Assembly (NCBI GenBank): GCA_031216915.1 | Contig: CM062290.1 | Span: forward strand, 167,295,453 to 167,359,452 | Direction: 5' to 3' | From: Pictodentalium vernedei | Taxonomy: Eukaryota > Mollusca > Scaphopoda > Dentaliida > Dentaliidae | DNA length: 64,000 nucleotides | Position numbers and translations under genes: made by a program | The notes under the pieces: model-generated | The model's database searches: none | Seen by the model: only the letters and a program-made list of their open reading frames with translations | Told to the model about the DNA's origin: nothing | Shown: in pieces, positions 41,426 to 53,399 of the stretch | Position numbering within the stretch: position 1 is the stretch's first letter | Layout of the letters: each line of letters opens with the position of its first letter

Positions 41426-43112
41426 AATACTCAATATGAGAAGAGCAGAACAATGGGAATTATTCTGATTAACAAGCCAGCTAATTATAGAAACAGGACC
41501 AATATTAAAGCAAATATGAGGCAGAGCATAAAATTGAAACTTTCAGATAACCTATTTTCCATTTATCCCAAAAAACTCTAGAGGAACGAACAATTATCGT
41601 GAGAGACTGATGCTGAAGGCATATGTCCCGAGTGCCGGAGGCACTAGTTTGATGGGGGAGGAGTTCTTTATTTTAATTTTCAAAAGGAGCTATCAAGTGG
41701 TGCATTATCATGGTGGCTTTTGGGGTGAAAATTGTCTTCTTTTTTTTAATAGAAAAAACAGACTTTTTTATCAGCTTATTGCAAATTTTTAAAGATACTG
41801 GCATACATCATTCCCATGAATTATGCAAATGTTTCATTTTCCGAGAACTTCAGCAAACTGTTCCTTTTGGATACAGATAGCACTGGACGACTTTGAATAG
41901 AATAATGTATACATGCAAGAATGACAGGTGTACTGTTATTAATCTTGAACAGCCAAGCGATCATCAGCCTCATTTTATTTCAGGAGACAATCTTGGGTGC
42001 CAAATCGAGCCCATGGAATAGGGGGCCTAACTTTGATAACATTTATTGTCTGACAATAAATGTTATCAAAGTTAGGAACCCTATTCGTCTACGCTTGTCT
42101 ACAGTCGTCTCTTAGTATGTCTGTTCATTGGGCAGTAAAAATAATATACATTACTTGTACCACACCAAAAATATTTAACTGCCTCATCACACCCACGGCA
42201 CAGGTTTGACTATATTTATTATTTATAGTCCTGACATTAAATTAGTAAAATTACTGTCAAGCATGTTACTTAGTACATGTACAAGCCAAGAACGTGCAAA
42301 TGTAAATGACTGGGGCATGAATCAGGGGAAGTAGTGCTACTACTACTAGTACTACTAATACTAGGGTACTGGTCTAGGGGGATTCTGGGAAAGCTTCAAC
42401 TTTTGTTTGGCGGACATTTTAGGAAAGTCAGTGTTGTTAGCTATACATTTTGGTTGTCCTTGACAAGTGATTGCAACATTTTTCTTACTGGAAGGTCGCG
42501 GCCCTCTGTGAAGGGGCCAGTTAATTCACTTCACCCGAAGACAGTGTGAAGTAGAAGTGTGTTATTTCAATATTTGTAAATTGACGAAGTTCAAGGTCAA
42601 GAATTTCGCTTTTCACATTTTTTGGAAAACTAAATGAACTACGATAAATACATCAGCATTGGGGGTTTTACTGATATACTGATATTATCCTTAAGACTAT
42701 AACTTACGCCTTCTTTTAAACATAAACGATTTATATTTTTCTTCAGAAAAACATTAGATTGTCAGTGTATAAAAATCTGCAAGGGAGAAAACACAAAGGC
42801 GAAGTCGACTTCCTGTTTGAAACATGAGTGAAAAGGAAAATGTGAAAATGGACAATAATGCGGGAAACGAACACATTCGCGGTAAACTTCAATCTTCCAT
42901 CCGGATACTTCATCTTGCGCTTTTCTCCCGGAACATATCTTGCCACAGTGGGTACGAGAAGATACAACATCGGGAAGATTAGGCCCCATTATTATTGATT
43001 TATTTATTGGGGGTTAAGGTCACATACTTATGCACAATGGCTAATCGTGACCGGATTAGGCTCCAAAAAGACCGAATCTTCTCACTTCGGCATATTTAGA
43101 GGGCCGAATCTT
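41426..43112. other. Non-coding stretch with one long palindrome
   Basis: No gene is recognised. A palindrome at 42016-42085 is listed separately. At 42982-43049 is a short tail fragment of the SINE family (TTATTTATTGGGGGTTAAGG, then CACATACTTATGCACAATGG). Confidence 0.4.
42016..42085. repeat. 70-bp palindrome
   Basis: CCTAACTTTGATAACATTTA and TAAATGTTATCAAAGTTAGG pair perfectly around TTGTCTGACAA. The stem extends outward with GAATAGGG / CCCTATTC. It would form a cruciform or a stable RNA hairpin. No longer element ends were identified around it. Confidence 0.8.
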
Positions 43113-44566
43113 CGGGAACGGGACCACTTGCCCCCGGGCCAACTCGCCCCATTGCTGGTGGGCCAACTCGCCCCGGGCCAACTCGCCCCGGATGGAATAA
43201 CGAGGATTGAGTCTGTGAGGATTGCCTCGCATCTCTGCGTGGGGAGTGGGTTTCGAAAAAACACACCCCTTACCCCATCCATAGCAACAATCACACAACA
43301 GGCACAGTATACAATAGCGGATACCTATCTTTCTCTCTACCTATAACTTTTCTAATTGAACATTCTCAAAGTTTCTTCCAACACTCTTATCAAGAAGACG
43401 CATGGAAATGGTATATAGACAAAGCGTAGGAAGAATTGGTGCAACCAACTTTTCTGCAACATACACAAGAAACCACCAAACACCAGACAAGGATTGAAAC
43501 AAGCTTGTCTGGCTGTGGACGAGTGTACATTTTATATAAATAAACATTTGAATAAAGATTTAACAGCCCTTTTAAGGGCTTGAGGGTGTGTGTCTGTGAG
43601 AGAGTGTTTTTTTTTGTTTTCGTTTTTTTTTTTTTGGGGGGGGGGGGGTTGTTTTGGTTTTTTTGGGGGGTGGGGGTGGGGGTGGGGTGGAGGAGGTCAC
43701 TTGGAATTCCCGAAGGATAACCAGATACCTCATAATCACATACGGCATCCTATCTCCCAGAAGGCTTGATGGATGACTCCTGGTTTTTTCAAAACTAAAC
43801 TGTTGGAGCTTTCTCCACTCCGTTTTTGTAACCGCTATGGTCATATACCGGGGCCGCTACCAAACCGGCGTTGCTGTTTGGTTTTCTTTTCTCTTCTTCC
43901 CTTAAATTTGCCATCGCACATCATTATATTCTGGCTCGCCAACATGGTGGGACTCAAACCTCTACCATCGCCAATCTAAAGCCGAATAGAGCCCACTCTC
44001 TAATAGTCTTAATGACGTTGAGGGATTGAGTATTGACACTCTATCACTCCAACGTAAACTGCCGGGAATTCTAACCGCGTGCATTCCCCCTCAGACCCCA
44101 TTTGAGGCAATAGGAGAGCTAGGCCTGTGTGATCCAAGTGAAATAAAATAAGGTTAACCGGATCGCAAGGGATTTATAAATCTCACATCGTCCCTGCGCG
44201 CCTTCGGCGCGCTAAAACCTTTCATTCATCGTGTTAATCTGATGACATGTTTTTGTTCAGATTACTCATCTGTTATCTTTACATTGCAACTGTGCTGCTT
44301 GATTGGATGATTTTTCAGTCAGACTGTAAAATTTATTTGTGCTGAAATGCACTAAGTCTGAGAAGCTGATGAATAAAAGAAAATCGGATATAATTGGGAT
44401 TACTAATTCAGAAAACTGTAAGTAACAGGATATTTAAAATAATTCAATTTAATTCAAATAAAAAAATAAATAACGATAATTTTCGAAGTGGGCCAACTCG
44501 CCCCCAAAATCGGGCCAACTCGCCCACAGGGGGCAAGTTGGCCCGGGGGCGAGTGGTCCTTACCCT
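43113..44566. mobile_element. TIR element with GGGCCAACTCGCCCC subterminal repeats
   Basis: The left end contains GGACCACTTGCCCCCGGGCC followed by AACTCGCCCC. The reverse complement of the right end contains GGACCACTCGCCCCCGGGCC followed by AACTTGCCCC. Further copies of GGGCCAACTCGCCCC lie inside both ends (three on the left, two on the right). AATCTT occurs immediately outside each end (43107-43112 and 44567-44572) and may be the target duplication. The interior has G/T-rich low-complexity sequence at 43610-43690 and the hairpin CGCGCCTTCGGCGCG at about 44196, but no recognisable protein. Confidence 0.55.
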
Positions 44567-44717
44567 AATCTTCTTACCTCAGAGCATTTATTCCTGTTAA
44601 AACTTGATGTTTTTTATTTGGAAATATATATTATTTTTTTATTTCTAGAATGTTGCTTAAGATATGTTTGTTGAAGCCAATTATATATGATTTTTATGTT
44701 CAAACACAAACACACCA

Positions 44718-45531
44718 ATGTTGACGGAATTCGCAGAGTATATCAGAGGTCAATGGATGGAGAACGACCGATTCAGCATTCAAGAGTGGTGTGAAAACGA
44801 AGTGTCCGTACGAATAATCACATAGAGGGTGATTTACTACAGGGCCTGGAAAGAGACGGAGGGATAAGGATAGGAGTAATCCTAGGTCAAAGATACCGAT
44901 ACCGATATTGATTCCGAGTGGGGCTGTTGGAGAGGAAGAGGACGCTGTAAACAATAGGAGACTAGAGGAGATAAATAGGGCGAGGTCCAAAAGTAAGTTG
45001 GTGGTTGCGGGAAGTAGCATAGTTCGGGGGATCGACAAGGTTGTCTGTGGTCCGGACAGTAAAAATAGAACAGTTCTGTGCTTTCCGGGGGCTAAAGTGG
45101 AGGACCTGAGGGATAGAGTGGACGGTATTGTAGCTGGGTCGGGGCCTGATCCGGTAGTGGTATTACATGTGGGGTCCAATAACATCAGGGAGAGGAAATC
45201 AGTTCGTTTGGTGGACACATACAAGGACCTAATTAGTAAGCTACTTAGCAGGAATGCTCGGATCATCGTTTCAGGGGTGCTCCCCGTTATGGGTGGTGGG
45301 AATGAGAGGAACTCGCGGATTATGGCACTAAACGAGGAGCTGGGAGAGCACTGCAAAGACTTGGGAGTACATTTCATTGACCACTGGGATTCATTCTGGG
45401 GACAAGGAGAGTTGTATGGGCGAGACGGATTGCATTTAAGTAGGATGGGTACAGACCTGTTGGGCCAAAAAATCTTACAGGTGGCTGGGCCTTTTTTGGA
45501 GAAAAAGGGGGTAGGGGACCACAGCCGGTAA
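44718..45531 (+). CDS. LINE copy A ORF1, SGNH/GDSL-type esterase
   Basis: The hydrolase core is in the frame ending at 45531: LVVAGSSIVRG (nucleophile block), VVVLHVGSNNIRERK (Gly/Asn blocks) and DGLHLSRMGTDLLG (Asp-x-x-His block), so the Ser-Gly-Asn-His residues are present. That frame is open from 44833. The first in-frame Met candidate is not obvious. A likely N-terminus with a true ATG at 44718 (MLTEFAEYIRGQWMENDRFS) is in another frame, so a frameshift near 44825 is probable. In related LINEs the esterase is thought to aid membrane or RNP interactions. That role is family knowledge, not seen here. Confidence 0.7.
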
Positions 45532-45575
45532 CCCAGAGTGGCACAAATGCTGGGAACATAGGAAGAACAACAAAC

Positions 45576-48500
45576 ATGCACAATGCAGGGACATACCAGG
45601 GTTATAATAATGTGCCAGTGATGACAAAAAAACAAAGATTCATTAAGTTTGGGTACTGTAACATCCAGGGTCTGCACAAGAAAGTAAGCGAAATATCAAC
45701 AATGATGGACGAAGGAGACTTCGATATAATGGGTCTAAGTGAGACGTGGATACGACGGGATGAGCGGGTTGATCAGATGAAGGGTTGCGTGTGGATAGGA
45801 GCTGGGCGAACTGAGGGTCAGAAACGGGGTGGGGGTGTTGGCATCTACGCTAAAGAGGAATTACAGCCCTCATTGATTACAGATCTCACAGAAGCAAGGA
45901 CTCAGATTCCAGTATCCAACGAAATAGTCTGGGCAAAAATCAAGTTAGGAAGCAGGAGTGTTGCCGTTGGTGTTGTATACTTAGCAGTGGAGGGAAGTAA
46001 GCCCGAGTGGAATGATTCAATATATACAACTCTTAGATCGAATATCACAGAGCTTGGGAGCAGAGGGTTCAGTATTGTCCTAATGGGGGACTTCAATGGG
46101 CACATCGGGGATAAGGAGGAGGGCATACAGGGAGGTGATAGGAAAATTAACACGAATGGGAGGAAGATGTTGGACCTATCAAAAGAGCTTGGTTTAAAGA
46201 TCCTGAACAGGGATGCGAAATGTAAGGGTAAATGGACCTGGGAGAGGAACGATAAGAAAACAATAATTGATTATATACTCACTGACATTAGCGTATGGAG
46301 GGAGGTTATAGATGTAGAAATAGATGACGAGGGAAAAAATGACTTGGGTAGTGATCACAACCTGATAACAGTTAAGATTATGGGCAAAAAGACTAATAGA
46401 GACAGAAATACCTTCAAGGAAGTTTGGGGACTAAAACAAGGAGCCGACTGGAAGCAGTTTCGGGAAAAACTAAAACCAAATCTTGAATGTATACCTAGGG
46501 ATGCAAATGTCCAGAGTATTTCAGATGGCATAGTAAATAGCCTAACAGAGGCAGGGAAGGAGTGTATAGGAAGGGTGAGGGTCCCAACGAGAGAGCTTGG
46601 ATACAGGGTTAACGAGGGACTGAAAAAGGCTATAAAAGAAAGGAAGGTAAAATGCGCTGCTTACAGAAGAAGTAGGAAGCTTAAAGGGGTGGATAACAAT
46701 GACACTAGACTAATGAAAGGAGAATATGAACTGGCACGGAAAAAGGTGAATGAGATAAAGGATAATAATAGGAAGGAGCGCAATTGCAGTCTTGCCAGAA
46801 CAATAAAGAAAACGGGGGGTTCGAGCTCAAACGTATTTTGGAACTGGGTAAATAAACGGGGGAAAAGTAGTGTGCAGAGTATCAAAGTGGATGGGGAAAG
46901 TACAGAAGATAAAGGCCGTATCGCTTCAGAGTTAGGCAAGCACTGGGAAAAGATAAACGATAGGCGATGGGGCAGTGGGTCCCCACCAAAAAGAAATACA
47001 CTGGTGGAGGAGAACCTATCCAATCGTGTATGTAGCGAAATAACGGCAGAAGAAGTGCGGAACGTGGTCTCGAAATTAAAAAATGGTAAAGCGGGAGGGA
47101 CTGATGAAATTCCGAACGAATTCCTCAAAAATGGAGGGGAGGCACTTATTGAAGTCCTGACAAACCTTTTCAACCTGGCTCTGCGAAAGCAAGAGGTCCC
47201 CAGAGAGTGGAGGGAAAGTAAGGTGTCGTTCATACACAAAAAGGGGGATAAGGAAGTTCTAGATAACTAAAGGGGGATATCAGTTAGTAGTAACATCGGA
47301 AAAGTATTCTGTAAGGTCATATACGGTAGACTAGAGGAAGTTATAGAAGAGAAAGGTTTTTTAGGAGAAATTCAAAATGGTTTCAGGAAAGGACGAAGAG
47401 TCACTGATCACCTATTTACACTCACCCAACTGATAAAATCAACAAAGGCTGAAAAGAAAAAGATGTTTCTGGCATTTCTAGATGTGAAAAAAGCGTACGA
47501 CCGAGTGTGGAGGGAAGGTATGTGGCGGAAGCTCGAGGGCATCGGACTGGGGGGTGACTTTGTGGGAATCATGAAAGCACTGTATACAGATGTGCAAAGC
47601 CAACTCAGTCTAGGGAGTATCACTACAAAACGAGTCCCTATGGATATAGGCCTCAAGCAGGGGTGTATCTTTTCACCGATTTTGTTTGCATTGTATGTTA
47701 ATGATTTAGGGGACGAACTAATTCAGAGTGCGGAGGGGGTAAATGTTGGAGACATAAAGATACCAGGCTTATTCTTTGCGGACGACATGGTGTTAATGTC
47801 TAGAACTGAACAGGGGCTAGAGAAACTGCTGGAAATTGTTGGTAGATATGGGAACACTTGGCGGCTCGAACTAAATGAAAATAAAAGCAAGGTAATACCC
47901 GTTGGACGCAAGGTAGATATGACGAAGAGATGGAGAGTGGGGGAGTTCTCAATCCCCGAAGGGGAAAGCAAACAAATCACTGTAGGAGAAACGGGAGAGT
48001 ATGAGTATCTAGGGGTAAGCATAAATATAACGGGAAGAGGGGTGTACAGAAATTACTAAGCCAAACTGATTCTGAAGGGGAAAAGAATTCTGAACCAACT
48101 AAAACTTTTAGGGAAAAATAGTTTCAACAAGGTCTTTGTGGGGAAAACACTGTGGGAGAGGGTGGGTTTACCAAGTATAACGTATGGCACGGACGTGATT
48201 CCATTAAACCAAACCGTTACTAAGAAGTTGGAAAATACTCAAAATGATGCCGGCAGATGGATAACAGGGTCGAGTAATGCTGCAGCTTTGGAAGCAGTAA
48301 GGGGGGAGCTTGGGTGGATGAAAATCAAGGACAGGGTAGATTTGGGAAAACTGTGTTACTTTAACTACTTGAGAAACCTGCCTGACAACCGGTGGTGCAA
48401 ATTGATGCTCGATACCATTTGGAATTCTAATATAGAAACGGGGTGGTCAAAACATGTGAGGGAACTAATGGACAATTACTCTATAGAGGTCACAAACATA

Positions 48501-49010
48501 GAAGTAGGAATGAAAGAAGGCAAAAGGTTTGTCAAAGAGAGAGTCATGGAAGATTGCAATCGAAACTGGCGAGCAGGGGTTAGCGTGAAAAGATCACTGC
48601 AGGGGTTACAATATAAAGAAAAGCCAGCTTTTGAGAAGTACCTAGATGGCACCTTTGGAGGGTCACTGCTGTTCAAACTGAGATCAAGATCACTGGAGCT
48701 TCGGGGAAAAATTGGGAGAGATGGGGAAAAGGGATGCCAAATGTGCCACTCTGGAGTAGTGGAGACCCTGGAACATTTTCTCTTGGAATGCCCACAGTAT
48801 ATACCTCATAGAATAAAATTTACTGGAAGAATAATGCAGAAGTGGGGTGAAGAAACAAAGGATAGATGGCTGAAGGGGGACACGAGGGAGAGGGTAGGAA
48901 TGCTTATTGAAGAAATTGAAAAAGAGGAAGTGAGGGACACTATTAAGCAGTTTATATCTGAATGCTGGGAGGAGAGGAGGGGAAGAGGGGGTGGGGTGCA
49001 GGGGGAATGA
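45576..49010 (+). pseudogene. LINE copy A ORF2, AP-endonuclease + reverse transcriptase, two nonsense codons
   Basis: The protein nicks target DNA and primes reverse transcription there. The ATG at 45576 starts an endonuclease with FGYCNIQG, MGLSETW (catalytic Glu), LMGDFNGH (Asp/Asn) and GSDHNLI (Ser-Asp-His). The RT follows with GKAGGTDEIPNEFL, FLDVKKAYDRVW, GLKQGCIFSPILFALY and the active-site FADDM (about 47778). The C-terminus has CQMCHSGVVETLEHFLLECP, a Cys/His cluster typical of these LINEs. TAA codons at 47268-47270 (where copy B has Tyr) and 48057-48059 interrupt an otherwise single frame. The copy is dead, but only just. Confidence 0.85.
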
Positions 49011-49080
49011 TGGCCTTCTCTTATGAGGACCGCGACAAATCAGCGGCTGGCCAAAGAGTTATTATTATTATTACTACAAA

Positions 49081-50249
49081 ATATATTCAACCAATTCATT
49101 GAACTTGTTACATTACATCCATATTTGTATGGCTTTAATTAAACACATTTTTGTCATTAAAAGGCAATAAAATTCTGACTCCGTAAAACCAAAGTTATCT
49201 TATTTTTTAATTAGTTAAATTAATTAAATTAGTTGCAGTAATTTCGGTTTTACGCAGGATTGACACATAAATAACCCTTAAAAGTTATTTTCTTTCATTA
49301 CAGCATGTCACAGACTAAATTGCAAATCGGGACAATGTTTGTCCTTTTTCAAGTTGCTGTCAGTATTCAAGAAGAGGCGAGGCACGTAAAACTCTGAGTG
49401 TGTATCTGCCCGCCCGTTGTTGAAGATTTGGTGTAAACGGTGTAATTACTCATGTGCTTATTGGTTATGTTACTGATGTTTCGATAAGATAGTAAAGAGA
49501 TATTCATGCAACGTACGGTCATGTTTTAATTTGTATATCCCATACTGTTCCACGAGAAACAAGTTGCCCTTAAAGACGATACAGTTTTATGTATTTACCA
49601 AGAATAAATAACAATACACACGTAATAGAGTTTTAAATTTTATATTTATTCTTCATTGATAGCAGGCAACGAGTCCGCTTTCAATGAACGGTAAATATAA
49701 AATAATTTGGCTCAAATCTACTACAATTTACTTCCAACAGAACTGTAATGGCGAAAGTCATAAACCACTGCCAGATAACCTTAATTAGGACATCAATAAA
49801 ATTCATGGAAAGAATAACAATAAATGTTAATAACTACAAACTAAACTTCAAAAGCGTGAATACCGATACGAGTGCCACCTCTAATTATTACAACAACAAC
49901 CAATTAACAAGGTAATTACTACGACATGGAACGGACAGAGATCGCCACAATATTCCCGCTTTTTTAAATGAAAGTGTCAATGACACTGTAGCTTAACTTG
50001 CCTGTGTGTTGTGTTTGATGAAAAGGATAATGTTCAATGTTTATGAAAGGATTATGAAATACGACGAGAATTGTGATAATTGAGAACATGTTAATTTCTG
50101 TTCCCTGCATACTATGTTTTCAATAAAAATAATTTGAGGTGTAGACTGTACTAAAGAATTGAGGGGTAGGTTAAATTGGTTAATGTGGCCCTCACCGTTA
50201 ATGTACATGTCAACCAAAGTTGCCAAGTTACAGTGAAATTATTCCTATC
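49081..50249. other. AT-rich spacer between LINE copies
   Basis: No gene, repeat or RNA feature is recognised. Confidence 0.35.
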
Positions 50250-50932
50250 AAGTTATAATGAAATCCCTTCATAAATACGGCCTGTAGACTGTCCTAAACA
50301 AAGCGGGGACGTTCTCATCTGGACATTATATGGAGTCATCTTACCAAGTTACAGGGAAATCCCCCCCCCCCCCCCCCATAAATGTTATCTGTAGACTGTG
50401 CTAAATGTTTTCGGGTTTGGGGCTCGGGCAGCTTTCACGGCGGTTGACAGATCGCGGCCAACTGGGGAAGTTCTCATTTAGACATCATTCGGAGTCATCG
50501 TACTAAGTTATAATGAAATCCTTCAATATTAAATACGACATGTAGACTGTGATAAAAGGTTTTGGGTTCGGGCTTAGGCAGCCGTCTCGGTTCACAGATC
50601 ATGACCAAAAGGAGATGTTCTCATCTCGACATTATACAGAGTCATCCTACCAAGTTACATTGAAATCCTTTCATAAATACGACCTGTAGACTGTGCTAAA
50701 GTTTTTCAGATTTTTGGCTCGGGCAGCCATCAAGGTTGACCCATCGTGACCAAAATGGAACGTTCTCATCTAGACATGACCTCAAACCTGCATATGAAAT
50801 TTCGTGAAGATCGGACAAGAACTGCGGGGTGTAGCCTGTGCTAAAGGAAACTGTGAACAGACTCACGGACTAACAGACTTCCGCACGCGTGATGGCAATA
50901 GCTTATCTTGACTTTGTCAAGTTAAGCTAAAA
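50250..50932 (+). mobile_element. Helitron-like tandem-array fragment
   Basis: The word TGTAGACTGT recurs at about 50284, 50390, 50541 and 50693, beside GTTCTCATCTAGACAT and ACCAAGTTAC. The block ends with the hairpin CTTGACTTTGTCAAG followed by TTAAGCTAA, that is a 6-bp stem and a CTAA terminus at about 50932. It belongs to the same structural class as the elements at 434, 4928 and 38687, with a different core unit. A C-run lies at 50363-50379. Confidence 0.5.
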
Positions 50933-50989
50933 ATGCGGGGATAAAAAGGGAGATATTGTCGTGATCTCTTTCCGCCCCATCCGTGCGTC

Positions 50990-51160
50990 CGAACTTCATA
51001 TCACCAACAATATTAAATTCGAAACATTTCATCTGTGCTGAGGTGTTCAGGTAGCATCTGTAGATGTGCATAAAACTTTTGGAATTTTGATTTGGCCCAA
51101 GTGGTTCCAGTTGAACCACATTTGTTATTGTTAGAAAATCGGTTTCCATTGAAATGCTCC
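50990..51160. repeat. Left remnant of ~150-bp tandem array split by LINE copy B
   Basis: ATTAAATTCGAAACATTTC, GAGGTGTTCAGGTAGCATC, GATGTGCATAAAACTTTTGG and TGTTAGAAAATCGGTTTCC match the units at 55506-56330 on the far side of the LINE. The two blocks were therefore one array before the LINE inserted at 51160/51161. Confidence 0.7.
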
Positions 51161-51388
51161 TAATAATAATAATAACACTTTGGCCAGCCGCTGATTTGTC
51201 GCGGTTCTCGGACGAGAAGGCCATGGTTACCCCTGTACTCCCAACTGCCTCCCTATTCCCACGCTTCCCCTCTCCTCCCAACACTCAGAGACGAACTGCT
51301 TGATAATATCCCTTGTCCCATTCTTCCCAATCTCTCCGATTAGCATATTAACCCTCTCCTTTGAGTCTCCCCCTAACCCACATATCCT

Positions 51389-51742
51389 TCATTTTCCATC
51401 CCACTTCCCCATTATACTCCCAGTGAATCTCATTCTTTTAGGCTGATACTTTGGGCATTCTAGAAGAAAGTGTTCCAGGGTCTCCACCATGTCCAAGTTA
51501 CACATCTGGCACTCCCTTTCACCGTCTTTCCCAATTTTCCCCCTCAGCTCCAGGAATCGCGACCTCAGCTTGAACAACAGTGACCCCCCAAAGGTGCCAT
51601 CAAGGTACTCTTCAAAACCTGGCTTCTCTTTAGCACGCAGGCCACCCAAAGACCTCTTTGATTTGACCCCCTCTCGCCAATTACGGTTACAATCCTCCAT
51701 GACCCTTTCTCTGACGATTTTTTTTACCCTGGTTTGCTCCAA
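51389..51742 (-). pseudogene. LINE copy B ORF2 C-terminal cysteine cluster
   Basis: This is the continuation after the frameshift near 51730: VRERVMEDCNRNWREGV, FEEYLDGTFGGSLLFKLRSR and ECQMCNLDMVETLEHFLLEC. It matches the tail of copy A closely and ends about 230 bp before the TTA-repeat terminus. Confidence 0.75.
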
Positions 51743-53399
51743 CGTCCAGGTCCGAGATCTCCAATGAGTAGTTCTCTACTAGCTCCCTCACTTGGACCAT
51801 CCACCCCGTTTTGATATTTGAGTTGAAAATTCTCAGGAACATTGCTTTACACCATCGGCTGTCGGGGCGATTTACCAAATAATTAAGATAACCGAGCTTC
51901 AACAGGTCTATCCTGTCCTTGATCCTCATCCACCCAAGCTCACCCCTGATTGCTTCTAGCGCTGCGGCATTACTCGACCCCGTTATCCATCGGCCTGCAT
52001 CGTTCTGCTGCATTTCCAAGCTCTTTACGGCCGTCTGGTTTAGGGGTACCACTTCCGTTCCGTATGTTATACTTGGCAGCCCCACCATTTCCCAAATGGT
52101 TTTCCCCACGAAAACCTTATTGAAACTGTTTCTCCCTATAAGTTTCATTTGGTTAAGGATTCGCTTCCCCTTCAGAATCAATTTATTTGTGTGGTTCCGG
52201 TAGATGCCTCTTCCTGTAATGTTTATATTTACCCCCAAATACTCGTAATCACCTGTCTCTCCCACACTCAGAAGTTTGCTGCTCCCTTCCGGAATGCTGA
52301 ACTCACCCACTCTCCACCTTCGAGTGGGGTCCACGTTGCGGCCCACAGGTATAATTTTGCCCTTGTTTTCATTAAGTTCGAGTCTCCATTTGCTCCCATA
52401 TTTCCCAACAATTTCCAGCATTTTCCTTAGCCCCTCTTCGCTTTCTGACACCAGAACCATATCGTCTGCAAAAAATAGCCCTGGGATCTTCAAGTCCCCA
52501 ACTGCTACCCCCTCCTCGCTACGCAGGAGTTCATCTCCTAAACTGTTGATGTACAATGCAAACAGGATCGGCGAAAGGATACACCCTTGTTTTAGGCCTA
52601 TCTCCATAGGCACACGTTTTGTTGTAATGTTCCCCAGGCTAAGTTCACTCTGTACATCTTTATATAATGCTTTCATAATTCCAACAAACTCGCCTCCTAA
52701 GCCCATAGCCTCCAGCTTGCGCCACATACCTTCCCTCCATACTCTATCGTATGCCTTTTTGATATCCAAAAAGGCCATAAACATCTTTTTCTTTTTTGCT
52801 TTCGCGGATTCTATCATTTGGGATAGTGTGAAAAGATGGTCAGTAACTCTCCTTCCCTTCCTGAAGCCATTCTGGATTTCCCCCAAAAAACCCTTCTCCT
52901 CAATCACCTCCTCTAGTCTCCCATACAGGACTTTACAGAAAACCTTTCCGTTGCTACTGACAGAGATCCCTCGATAGTTATCCAAAACGTCTTTTTCCCC
53001 CTTTTTGTGAATAAATGTCACTTTACTTTCTCTCCACTCCTTTGGGACCTCTTGATTTTCTATGGCTAGATTGAATAGGGCAGTTGGGCTTTTCACGAGT
53101 TCCTCTCCCCCTTTTTTGATAAACTCGTTAGGAATTTCATCCACTCCTCCCGCTTTTCCATCCCTTAATTTTGATATCACCTTTCGCACCTCCTCCGTTT
53201 TAATTTCGCTGCACACGAAGCTCGATAGGTTTTCCTCGACCTGATTCGGACACTCTGGTGGGCTCCCCATGCCCCATCGCTTATCGTTTACCCTTTCCCA
53301 GTGCTTGACTAGTTCTGATGCGACTTGATCTTGCTCGTCTGTAACTCTGCCATCTACTTTAATACTCTGTGGGTTACTTCCTTTGTTACGTTTATTCAC
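51687..53399 (-). pseudogene. LINE copy B reverse transcriptase domain
   Basis: The 570-codon open frame has GKAGGVDEIPNEFI, FLDIKKAYDRVWREGMW, GLKQGCILSPILFALY and LFFADDMVLV (catalytic Asp pair), followed by the thumb-like region YEYLGVNINITGRGIYRN. All RT active-site residues are present. It is separated from the endonuclease and from its own C-terminal cysteine cluster by single frameshifts, so the locus no longer encodes a full ORF2. Confidence 0.8.

Larger units (their letters stand above)
44718..49080 (+). mobile_element. Non-LTR retrotransposon copy A (SGNH esterase + endonuclease/RT)
   Basis: The nearly full-length LINE has an ORF1 esterase, an ORF2 endonuclease-reverse transcriptase, and a 3' end that reads GCGACAAATCAGCGGCTGG, then TTATTATTATTAC. 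Copy B on the opposite strand ends with the same sequence. ORF2 stays in one frame from 45576 to 49010 and is broken only by two nonsense codons. Esterase-type ORF1 proteins are known from CR1/L2-related LINEs, but I do not assign a clade. A short repeat tail instead of poly(A) also fits that group. Confidence 0.85.

Noticed and set aside
43610-43690. G/T-rich tract considered as a telomere-like or quadruplex element
   Set aside because: It is an irregular low-complexity run without a telomeric unit, and homopolymer runs of this kind are prone to sequencing error.
44700-45677. 325-codon frame on the minus strand
   Set aside because: It is antisense to the SGNH esterase of LINE copy A and shows no domain of its own.
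52276-52977. 233-codon frame on the plus strand
   Set aside because: It is antisense to the reverse transcriptase of LINE copy B.
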